Assembly: GCA_009827215.1 (NCBI GenBank)
Contig: WUAJ01000147.1
Coordinates: 1-6,183, forward strand
Origin: Phycisphaeraceae bacterium
Lineage (GTDB): Bacteria > Planctomycetota > Phycisphaerae > Phycisphaerales > UBA1924
Direction of reading: 5' to 3'
Length of the DNA: 6,183 nt
Of this stretch, positions 1-5,333 are shown one piece after another (the stretch's first letter is position 1; each line of letters starts with the position of its first letter). The position numbers and the translations under genes were made by a program. Under the pieces are notes generated by a model. The model did no database searches and was not told the origin of the DNA. It saw only the letters and a list, made by a program, of their open reading frames with translations.

Positions 1-11
1 TCTTCCGATCT
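1..11. other. Probable Illumina adapter remnant at contig edge
   Basis: The first eleven bases, TCTTCCGATCT, are identical to the 3' end of the standard Illumina sequencing adapter. On the minus strand they read AGATCGGAAGA, the usual read-through sequence. A perfect 11-base match exactly at the end of the sequence is very unlikely by chance. If it is adapter, the last three to four residues of the MgtE fragment (around KIGR, 277-280) are artificial. Confidence 0.7.
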
Positions 12-840
12 TGGAGGTGTATGGCGCGTGGAGCGCTTCCATACCACCAAGCTTCTGGACATCCTCGGTAAACTCTTCTTCCGCGACATCCGCGATGTCG
101 TCGGCGGTCACAATCCCAACAAGCAGTCCGAGCGAGTCCACGACCGGGAGAGCCGTTCGGTTGTAGCGAGCCATCGCGCGGACCGCTTCTTCTCGGTCAT
201 CCGTCGCGATCAGCGTAACAAACTGGTCATCCATGATGTCCGCGATCTTTGCTTCGGGATCCGAGAGCAGGAGTGTGCGGATGTGCAGGTCGTCGATGAG
301 CGTGCCGTCGGGAGCGATGACATAGACCCAGTGGACGGTCTCTGCGTCTTGTCCGTAGCGCCGGATGTGCTCGAGCGCGTGCGCCACAGTCCACTGCTCG
401 CGGATGCGGACATAGTCCGGCGTCATCAGACGACCAACGGACTCCGCGTCGTAACCAAGGATCGCTTGCGTAATGCGCCGATTCTCAGGACTCAATCGAG
501 AGATCAACGGCTGCGCGACCTCGACAGGGAGCTCATCGAGCACCGCGACACGATCGTCGGGCTCGAGACCCTCGATCACGCGTGCTGATCGCTCGTCCCC
601 AAGCTCGTCCAGTAGTGACTCCTGCATCGGTTGCTCGAGCTCTGCGAATACATCCGATGCCATCTCTCTTGGGAGGATCCGGTACGCGATTCCCGCGGCT
701 TCGATCTCGAGCGATTCCAGAAGGTCCGCGATATCCGCGGGTTCAAGGATCGCGAGCGCATCGCGCACCTGCCGATAATCTTTCGATTCCAGCAGTGCGA
801 TCAGCTCGGGTTCAAGGAGTTGGATCGTGGGAGATTTCAC
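1..840 (-). CDS. mgtE: Magnesium transporter MgtE, N-terminal cytoplasmic part (3'-truncated by window edge)
   Basis: MgtE is a dimeric, Mg2+-gated inner-membrane channel for Mg2+ uptake; its cytoplasmic N and CBS domains sense internal Mg2+ and close the pore. The 280 codons visible give the alpha-helical MgtE N domain (about residues 10-130, with repeated LEPADIADLLE-like helices). The hallmark GRLMTPDYV follows at 136-144, then a tandem CBS pair (about 138-255, including ALPVVDSLGLLVGIVT), then the start of the plug helix (EEEFTEDVQKLGG, 254-266). Family members are about 450 residues, so the whole transmembrane domain lies beyond the left edge. The GTG at 840 is chosen because an in-frame TGA lies five codons upstream (855-853), no other start codon lies between, and the next ATG (residue 60) would remove conserved helices. 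There is no Shine-Dalgarno site. The final residues may be adapter-derived. It is transcribed divergently from the prepilin gene. Confidence 0.93.
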   Translation of the reverse strand, partial: MKSPTIQLLEPELIALLESKDYRQVRDALAILEPADIADLLESLEIEAAGIAYRILPREMASDVFAELEQPMQESLLDELGDERSARVIEGLEPDDRVAVLDELPVEVAQPLISRLSPENRRITQAILGYDAESVGRLMTPDYVRIREQWTVAHALEHIRRYGQDAETVHWVYVIAPDGTLIDDLHIRTLLLSDPEAKIADIMDDQFVTLIATDDREEAVRAMARYNRTALPVVDSLGLLVGIVTADDIADVAEEEFTEDVQKLGGMEALHAPYTSKIGR

Positions 841-846
841 CTCGAC

Positions 847-852
847 ATGGTA
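847..852 (-). promoter_or_regulatory. Candidate -10 element of mgtE (leaderless geometry)
   Basis: On the minus strand TACCAT (four of six matches to TATAAT) ends six bases before the GTG start at 840. That would place transcription initiation on or next to the start codon. No convincing -35 element was seen. Support comes mainly from the same arrangement at four other genes in this window. Taken alone it is weak. Confidence 0.4.
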
Positions 853-1015
853 TCAAGCCAGAGCACTTTCTGTTCGGATGCCACGATCAGAATTCATGCC
901 GCTGGCGCTCCCGCTGCATGTCCAAACGGGAGTTATTCACTGATACGAACTCGTTCTCACTCAATCAGCGATGCCGCTCAACCGATTCAGAGACACGCAA
1001 ACCCATGATTCTGAT

Positions 1016-1019
1016 GGAG
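1016..1019 (+). promoter_or_regulatory. Ribosome binding site of the prepilin gene
   Basis: GGAG lies eight bases before the ATG at 1028. It decides that start over an in-frame ATG upstream at 971 and those downstream at 1037, 1040 and 1046. This is one of only two clear Shine-Dalgarno sites in the window. Confidence 0.75.
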
Positions 1020-1027
1020 TGAAACTG

Positions 1028-1525
1028 ATGAAATCAATGATGGATATGAATACTTTCAAAAAGCTCACAAGAGCATTCTCGCTCATTGAACTTGTTGTGG
1101 TGATTACTGTGGTTGCGATCCTCGCGGCTATGGTGGTGCCCAAGTTCGCGACCGCTCGATCGGACTCGGAGATCGCCGCGACGAGCGAGGATCTCCAAGC
1201 GATTGCCAATGCACTCGCGATGTATATGGCAAAGCATGGATCTTTCCCTCGCGATGTCAATCGCATGCGTGTGGTCAACGAGTTGACCCCCTATTTCAAG
1301 TCAGACAATCCGTTTGCCAAACCCACACCGATTGGTGGTGTGTACGACTATGAAGGTCCACCCAACTGGAATCCAGCGCAGATCTCGATCCGCAAGAACG
1401 GCAGCAATATCTATACCGCGACGGAAGCTCTTCGACTCGATGAGTACATGGATAACGGCGATCTCAGTACAGGACGCATCCGCGAGCACGGCAGCCGACT
1501 CGCGTACTACTTCGATGGTCAGTAA
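1028..1525 (+). CDS. Type IV prepilin / type II secretion pseudopilin-like protein
   Basis: This 165-residue protein has a classic class III signal: a 16-residue leader with basic residues (KKLTR, 11-15), then A16|FSLIELVVVI, with Glu21 as the conserved fifth residue of the mature protein. A hydrophobic helix follows to about residue 38. Prepilin peptidase (PilD) would cut after Ala16; Ala replaces the more usual Gly. The helix continues as the amphipathic stalk (SEDLQAIANALAMYMAKHG), then a small globular domain of about 95 residues ending in a NGDLSTGRIR segment that I recall from planctomycete pseudopilins. It would sit in the inner membrane and assemble into a pilus or secretion pseudopilus, but no assembly ATPase, platform protein or peptidase gene is in the window. 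It converges on the phosphatase-cytochrome gene with a 12-base gap. Prepilin class is clear; the particular machine is unknown. Confidence 0.9.
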   Translation: MKSMMDMNTFKKLTRAFSLIELVVVITVVAILAAMVVPKFATARSDSEIAATSEDLQAIANALAMYMAKHGSFPRDVNRMRVVNELTPYFKSDNPFAKPTPIGGVYDYEGPPNWNPAQISIRKNGSNIYTATEALRLDEYMDNGDLSTGRIREHGSRLAYYFDGQ

Positions 1526-1537
1526 TTTTACTCCGGA

Positions 1538-2446
1538 TCATCTGTATTTGTCGTGACAATCCACGCACGACTGGTGCAACACATCCATAGATCGAATCGC
1601 ATCATGAAATCGACCAGAGTCGATATCGCGTTCGACCTGAGCCGCGGCGTTGATGCTTGTCATCATCATTGAGCGCATACCTAGACCTTCTTGTGTGACG
1701 ATCTCGTCATGAAGCATCGCTCGGAGCAGATCGTGGATCTGACCGCTCACGGCTGAGGGTGAGAGATCGGGGTGATCCTCTGGAGTCTTCCAGTCATCCT
1801 CCGACATATCCCACAGTCGATCGTGGAGACGATCAACTTGCCCCATTGCATCAACGAAGCTTGAGACCGGCGCTCGTGCTGGAAGCTCGTGAACACGCTC
1901 GATCAACGATTCATCAATTCTTTGAGCACTCTGAGCAGCATTCCAAAGACCAGTGTATTTGGGTGAGGTCCCGGCGGTCTGCATGAACTCCTGCGCTTGG
2001 TCATTGGTGATCAATCCAGCGCCGATCGCGCCGACGCAGAGTGCGGCAGGACCACGATGCTTGCCGTGATGACAGTGGACATAGATCGGATGCTCAAGCG
2101 TCTTGATCACCGCGGCGAGTTCGAGCGCGCGTTGCTCGTCGATGCTGTCATATCCGATCGGGAGATGGACGATCTGGATCCCATACGGCTCGGCGAGCTG
2201 TGGATCCGGAGCGATCGCGTCGACGCTAACGACTGTTCGGATCCCCAGATCCGCGAGCTGCGCGTAGTGATCGCTGGTTGGGGGTTCTCCTCCAGAGTAC
2301 AACCCCTCAGAGAGCATGTGGAGGTTGTGGATCGGTCCCTCTGGAAGTGTGGTAACTGATGTTCTGGGTGCATTGCTTGAGCACGCGATGGGCAGCGTAA
2401 GAATCAAGACAATCGGGAACCAAATCAATCGGTATGGGAACATCAT
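1538..2446 (-). CDS. Exported CX5R phosphatase fused to a cytochrome c'-like haem domain (probable lipoprotein)
   Basis: This 302-residue protein has three parts. Residues 1-22 form a signal sequence ending LPIAC, a loose lipobox that predicts lipid attachment at Cys22. Residues about 38-170 form a protein-tyrosine/dual-specificity phosphatase fold: GLYSGGEP near 48-55, LGIRTVVSVD at 67-76, HLPIGYD at 94-100 (Asp100 is a candidate general acid), and the P-loop HCHHGKHRG at 124-132 with nucleophile Cys125 and Arg131. The lysine at 129 sits where PTEN has one (CKAGKGR), which might suit highly charged substrates such as inositol phosphates; that is inference. Residues about 180-302 are mostly helical and end SCVDCHDKYR, with CXXCH at 294-298. 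A C-terminal CXXCH followed by YR is the pattern of the four-helix cytochrome c'/c556 family. Both domains would lie outside the cytoplasmic membrane, where c-type haem is attached. No Shine-Dalgarno site is present. The substrate is unknown. Confidence 0.85.
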   Translation of the reverse strand: MMFPYRLIWFPIVLILTLPIACSSNAPRTSVTTLPEGPIHNLHMLSEGLYSGGEPPTSDHYAQLADLGIRTVVSVDAIAPDPQLAEPYGIQIVHLPIGYDSIDEQRALELAAVIKTLEHPIYVHCHHGKHRGPAALCVGAIGAGLITNDQAQEFMQTAGTSPKYTGLWNAAQSAQRIDESLIERVHELPARAPVSSFVDAMGQVDRLHDRLWDMSEDDWKTPEDHPDLSPSAVSGQIHDLLRAMLHDEIVTQEGLGMRSMMMTSINAAAQVERDIDSGRFHDAIRSMDVLHQSCVDCHDKYR

Positions 2447-2466
2447 CGCGGAGTATATCGCGGAGT
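2445..2466. repeat. 10-bp tandem direct repeat in the divergent promoter
   Basis: ATCGCGGAGT occurs at 2445-2454 and again at 2457-2466, a 12-base period with a two-base AT spacer. The first copy overlaps the start codon of the phosphatase-cytochrome gene and the pair flanks its candidate -10 element. Two same-face sites about one helical turn apart would suit a regulator, but this is inferred from position only. Confidence 0.6.
2452..2457 (-). promoter_or_regulatory. Candidate -10 element of the phosphatase-cytochrome gene (leaderless geometry)
   Basis: On the minus strand TATACT (five of six matches to TATAAT) is followed by CCGCG and then the ATG at 2446. A transcript starting at the usual distance would begin at the start codon. 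No -35 element is obvious at 16-18 bases upstream. Confidence 0.55.
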
Positions 2467-2473
2467 GCCGGCA

Positions 2474-2479
2474 TACGAT
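2474..2479 (+). promoter_or_regulatory. Candidate -10 element of queD (leaderless geometry)
   Basis: TACGAT (four of six matches to TATAAT) is followed by CGTCC and the ATG at 2485, the same five-base spacing as the opposing gene. No Shine-Dalgarno site precedes this start. The two divergent genes share only 38 bases, so their promoters must overlap or abut. Confidence 0.45.
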
Positions 2480-2484
2480 CGTCC

Positions 2485-2952
2485 ATGGTCTATCGCGTCT
2501 GTAAGAGCTTCGAGATCGAGAGCGGACACATGCTCTCCAAGCATCCGGGACGATGCAAATATCCCCACGGGCATTCCCGAAGGGTTGATCTCGTCATCGC
2601 TTCTGGACATCTGGGCGATGGGGATATGGTCTGCGACTTCAAGTCCCTCAAACTCGCTGTGGAAGACTATATCGACACCTACGACCACGCATTGATGGTC
2701 AACTCGAAGGATCCGATTCTTGAGGAACTGTCCCAGGAGAATCAGAGCCGCGTGATTGTTTGCGAAGATGAAGATCCCACGACGGAAGTGCTCGCTCGGC
2801 GCATCTACGAATATGTGTCAGCACAGCTCAGCAGCGGCGGTCGCTACACAGACAAGTCGGGCAACGAGTTCGTCCTCCCGGCGGGTCTCACCCTCGAACG
2901 CGTCCGCGTGACCGAGACCAGCAGTTCCTGGGCGGAATACGGGATTTCATAA
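2485..2952 (+). CDS. queD: 6-carboxy-5,6,7,8-tetrahydropterin synthase QueD
   Basis: QueD converts 7,8-dihydroneopterin triphosphate to 6-carboxytetrahydropterin in the cytoplasm, the first committed step of preQ0 and queuosine synthesis. The 155-residue protein shows the family's zinc ligands His15 (ESGHML), His28 and His30 (YPHGH) and catalytic Cys24 in the CX3HGH motif. DFKSL follows at 51-55, then the Asp67-His68 pair (DHALM), the PTTEVLARRIYE helix (98-109) and the pterin-anchoring Glu144 (VTET). It is longer than E. coli QueD (about 120 residues), partly from an insertion of some 18 residues at about 116-134, rich in Gly, Ser and charged residues. The start at 2485 is chosen because the family N-terminus begins there; an in-frame upstream ATG at 2434 lies inside the divergent gene. 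Eukaryote-type 6-pyruvoyl-tetrahydropterin synthase is the alternative, but queC and queE nearby favour QueD. Confidence 0.92.
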   Translation: MVYRVCKSFEIESGHMLSKHPGRCKYPHGHSRRVDLVIASGHLGDGDMVCDFKSLKLAVEDYIDTYDHALMVNSKDPILEELSQENQSRVIVCEDEDPTTEVLARRIYEYVSAQLSSGGRYTDKSGNEFVLPAGLTLERVRVTETSSSWAEYGIS

Positions 2953-2996
2953 TCCCAACTACCCCAACGGAAGGCAATAGTCCCGGCGTCTAGGGC

Positions 2997-3027
2997 GTTG
3001 TTGCTGTCGAACAACCACCAAGTGGTT
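2997..3027 (+). other. Two overlapping inverted repeats upstream of htrA
   Basis: GTTGTT at 2997-3002 pairs with AACAAC at 3010-3015 across a seven-base loop. AACCAC at 3013-3018 pairs with GTGGTT at 3022-3027 across three bases. The two stems share bases 3013-3015, so they cannot both form fully. They end four bases before the htrA ribosome binding site. There is no U-run, so a simple terminator for queD is unlikely. An operator or leader RNA structure is possible but unproven. Confidence 0.4.
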
Positions 3028-3031
3028 TGCG

Positions 3032-3038
3032 AAAGGAG
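3032..3038 (+). promoter_or_regulatory. Ribosome binding site of htrA
   Basis: AAAGGAG lies seven bases before the ATG at 3046 and is the strongest Shine-Dalgarno site in the window. It fixes that start rather than the in-frame TTG/ATG region further up or the Met eight codons downstream. Confidence 0.85.
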
Positions 3039-3045
3039 TCTCTAT

Positions 3046-4458
3046 ATGTACAGAATCCAATCAAAGATGCGCTCATTCCGAAAGTGGTCCGCGATCCTCG
3101 CGTTGACCTCCATCGCAGGTGCCGCGTGTGCCGCGGAGCTTTCCACGAACGAAGCTCCACCAACAGAATCACAGAGACACGCGATGAACATGGCGATGGA
3201 CATGTCCCTCGCGTTTGAGCACGCGAGCGAGACGATCGAATCGTCAGTGGTGCACATCGTGACAGAGAGCGAAAACCGCAGAGGGTTTCGTCAACAAACA
3301 AGCGTCGGATCGGGAGTCATCGCTGATGAGCGAGGGTACATCCTGACCAACGCGCATGTGGTGGAAGCGGGGGAGTTCCTGAAAGTCCGCTTGCGTGACG
3401 GACGCGAGGTCGCGGGCGAGCTCATCGGGACATTCTCCGAAACCGATGTCGCGGTCGTCAAGATCGAAGCCGAGGGGCTCGTCTCCGCAGAGTTCGGGGA
3501 TTCCGAAGCGCTCCGAGTATGGGAGTGGGTCCTCGCGGTTGGTTCGCCGTTCGGATTTCAGCAATCCGTGACCGCCGGGATTATCAGTGCCAAGGGGCGC
3601 GGCTCGGTCAATACGAGCATGGGCAATCAAGAAAACATGCCGCAGCGTTTCCAGGAGTTCATCCAGACCGATGCCGCGATCAATCCAGGAAACTCCGGAG
3701 GGCCGCTGGTTGATCTGGATGGACGCGTGATCGGGATCAACACGGCGATCCTGTCGCGCTCGGGCGGGAACAATGGCTTGGGATTCGCGATCCCGATCGA
3801 TATTGCGCAAGCCGTGATGACTCGGATCATCGAGAACGGGCGCGTCGATCGAGGTTGGCTCGGCGTCCAAATGGGTGGACTCGAACCAACAGTCGCGTAC
3901 CAGATGGGGATCGAAGGCGGGGTAGTTCTTGATCGGGTAGTGACCGGCGGTCCCGCGGATCTTGCAGGTCTGCAGGACAACGACATTGTCGTCGCGATCG
4001 GAGGGCGCACAACAGAGAACCTGATCCGTATGGGCAACGCGATCATGCTCGCTCGTCCAGGGGTTCCGGTCGAGATCGAGTACTACCGGGACGGGGTCAA
4101 GCGATCCGCACGCGCAACGCTCCAGGATCGCGACAAACAGTTCGCGATCGCACAAGGCGGCGCGTTCATTGAAGACTTCGGGATTCTTGTGGTGCCTGAC
4201 GAGGTTCGTGATGTCCGGAATCGCCGTGTGGTTTATCGCATACGAGGTTTTCGGATTCAGCAGGTGAATGACAACTCATTCGCAGAACAGCAGGGCTTGG
4301 AGCCCGGGGATTTCTTGTACGAAGCCAACGGACGGTCATTCGAGAGTGTTGATCAGCTCAGCGACTTTTTATCCAGCGCTGATTATGAGCGTGGAGTGCG
4401 TCTCAAGCTCTTCAGGGACAACGCCCGCGGATACATCGACATCACCAAGGATGATTGA
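3046..4458 (+). CDS. htrA: Periplasmic serine endoprotease, DegP/HtrA family, with two PDZ domains
   Basis: HtrA proteases degrade or hold misfolded envelope proteins. The 470-residue protein starts with an export signal: basic residues at 9-13, a hydrophobic core at 16-27, and likely cleavage after ACA near 27-29. Cys28 makes a lipoprotein site conceivable, but the -3 residue does not fit a lipobox. The trypsin-like domain spans about 60-265 with the complete triad His104 (TNAHVV), Asp134 (TDVAVV) and Ser217 (GNSGGP), so it should be active. PDZ1 spans about 268-360 (GWLGVQ at 270-275) and PDZ2 about 375-466 (QGLEPGDFLYEANG at 416-429). Two PDZ domains match DegP/DegQ, not single-PDZ DegS. 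It follows queD by 93 bases on the same strand; with its own strong ribosome binding site it may be cotranscribed or separately controlled. Its stop is 14 bases from the convergent zinc-ribbon gene. Confidence 0.95.
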   Translation: MYRIQSKMRSFRKWSAILALTSIAGAACAAELSTNEAPPTESQRHAMNMAMDMSLAFEHASETIESSVVHIVTESENRRGFRQQTSVGSGVIADERGYILTNAHVVEAGEFLKVRLRDGREVAGELIGTFSETDVAVVKIEAEGLVSAEFGDSEALRVWEWVLAVGSPFGFQQSVTAGIISAKGRGSVNTSMGNQENMPQRFQEFIQTDAAINPGNSGGPLVDLDGRVIGINTAILSRSGGNNGLGFAIPIDIAQAVMTRIIENGRVDRGWLGVQMGGLEPTVAYQMGIEGGVVLDRVVTGGPADLAGLQDNDIVVAIGGRTTENLIRMGNAIMLARPGVPVEIEYYRDGVKRSARATLQDRDKQFAIAQGGAFIEDFGILVVPDEVRDVRNRRVVYRIRGFRIQQVNDNSFAEQQGLEPGDFLYEANGRSFESVDQLSDFLSSADYERGVRLKLFRDNARGYIDITKDD

Positions 4459-4472
4459 TCCAAACTGCTGAT

Positions 4473-5264
4473 TCAATAGGGCGCCTTGGGTTCACAGGAG
4501 AACCCTTTCGCTTTGAGTTTCTTGATCCGTGCAAGGACTTTATTCGTCCGGATCTGGAATCCTGCTTTCATGCGAGAGCCTTGCAGCTCGGCGCGTGCTT
4601 GTCGGATCTCGGCGCTCGAAGGATCGAGCGGACAGAGAGCTTGGGCGAGCCAGAGCTGGACTCTTTTGCGTGGAGACTGTCGAGCGATCCAGTATACGAG
4701 TGTGAGGAATCCGAGGACCAGTGCGAGTGCCGCGAGGGCCGGCGCATACCACGATCCAGTCTGAGTCCACGCGAAATACCCTCCGATCGCGACCGCGAGC
4801 GCAAAGATCGCGATCAGCAGTCGCGCGACTGGAGATAAGCGTTCGAATGTTTCCTCGTCATATACACGCGCAAAGCTGAAGAGCGCATGGCGGATCATTT
4901 CCTCGCGTTGTTCTGTGTTGAGCTTATCGTCTTTGCGTGCCTGTTCCATCGCGGTGCAGTTGTCGATCCGTGTCTGCACAATTGGGAGCAGCTCGGGCTC
5001 GTAGAAATCGGCGCTCTTGGGATCAGGAAGGATCGTGATAGGGCGCTCCTCGACTGGGCGCTCTACGCGACAGTCGCAGGTCATGCAGGTGAGTTCGTGA
5101 TGGGGATGCCCGTGACGACCACGATCCATGCACATGAAGTAGCGTCGATACTCGGCTTGAGTGAGACGGAACCGCCGTTCCCGACGACAGACGGGACAGT
5201 AGTCGGGAGTCACCCCGATCGGGCGAGTACGCAGCACCGTCGCACTGATCAGCGAGAACGGCAT
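4473..5264 (-). CDS. Zinc-ribbon protein with two transmembrane helices, function unknown
   Basis: I do not recognise the 263-residue product. Near the N-terminus CPVC (23-26) and CMTC (60-63, with another Cys at 65) make a treble-clef or zinc-ribbon-like metal site. Cys45 and a His cluster (HGHPHH, 51-56) lie between them and could also bind metal. A charged helical stretch follows (about 90-142). Two hydrophobic helices at about 147-167 and 172-194 form a hairpin with a short GSWY turn, then a basic C-terminal tail (RQSPRKR at 195-201, ARIKKLKAKG at 245-254). There is no signal peptide, so both ends are probably cytoplasmic. The start at 5264 is the natural one, before a strong TATAAT, and there is no Shine-Dalgarno site. 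It is divergent from queC and convergent with htrA. A signalling, protein-quality or assembly role cannot be told apart from sequence. Confidence 0.8.
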   Translation of the reverse strand: MPFSLISATVLRTRPIGVTPDYCPVCRRERRFRLTQAEYRRYFMCMDRGRHGHPHHELTCMTCDCRVERPVEERPITILPDPKSADFYEPELLPIVQTRIDNCTAMEQARKDDKLNTEQREEMIRHALFSFARVYDEETFERLSPVARLLIAIFALAVAIGGYFAWTQTGSWYAPALAALALVLGFLTLVYWIARQSPRKRVQLWLAQALCPLDPSSAEIRQARAELQGSRMKAGFQIRTNKVLARIKKLKAKGFSCEPKAPY

Positions 5265-5269
5265 AACGA

Positions 5270-5275
5270 ATTATA
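5270..5275 (-). promoter_or_regulatory. -10 element of the zinc-ribbon membrane gene (leaderless geometry)
   Basis: A perfect TATAAT on the minus strand is followed by TCGTT and the ATG at 5264. Initiation six to seven bases after the hexamer would fall on the start codon. No good -35 element appears at normal spacing. Confidence 0.65.
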
Positions 5276-5322
5276 CACGAAACCAAGAAATCGGTGGCAC
5301 CAATTCCCCATCGTCTACGACC

Positions 5323-5328
5323 TAAAGT
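5323..5328 (+). promoter_or_regulatory. Candidate -10 element of queC (leaderless geometry)
   Basis: TAAAGT (four of six matches to TATAAT) is followed by TCAAT and the ATG at 5334, again a five-base gap with no Shine-Dalgarno site. An alternative is TATACA at 5272-5277, overlapping the opposing -10 element, which would give a leader of about 50 bases. Confidence 0.4.
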
Positions 5329-5333
5329 TCAAT

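Larger units (their letters stand above)
841..1027. other. Divergent intergenic region between mgtE and prepilin gene
   Basis: These 187 bases separate two divergently transcribed genes and so must hold both promoters. Apart from the mgtE -10 candidate and the prepilin ribosome binding site I see nothing firm. There is no good -35/-10 pair for the prepilin gene, no recognisable Mg2+ riboswitch and no small gene. The octamer ATGCCGCT occurs twice (896-903 and 971-978), which may be chance. Confidence 0.6.

Noticed and set aside
28..588. A 186-codon open frame on the plus strand
   Set aside because: It is antisense to the MgtE N and CBS domains, whose translation matches the family throughout.
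837..848. A three-codon mini-ORF (ATG TCG AGG TGA) on the minus strand whose stop overlaps the mgtE GTG start, resembling a coupled leader peptide
   Set aside because: It lacks a Shine-Dalgarno site, and the -10 candidate at 852-847 would start the transcript after most of it. Such short frames arise easily by chance.
930..960. GAAC-TC-GTTC as a LexA-type operator
   Set aside because: The half-site spacing is two bases rather than the four of the GAACN4GTTC box, and the 4-bp dyad is too short to support.
841..1027. A possible Mg2+-sensing (M-box) riboswitch upstream of mgtE
   Set aside because: I could not find the conserved helices or a terminator in this gap, and the start-proximal -10 candidate leaves no room for a leader.
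2997..3027. An intrinsic terminator after queD
   Set aside because: Stems are short, not GC-rich, and no run of T follows; the bases lead straight into the htrA ribosome binding site.
3244..4155. A 303-codon open frame on the minus strand across htrA
   Set aside because: It lies wholly antisense to a well-supported HtrA protease, has no recognisable motif or start signal, and long open antisense frames are expected with this codon bias.
4887..5333. A 149-codon N-terminal extension of QueC
   Set aside because: The extra sequence is antisense to the zinc-ribbon gene, is unlike any QueC, and QueC of normal length starts at 5334.
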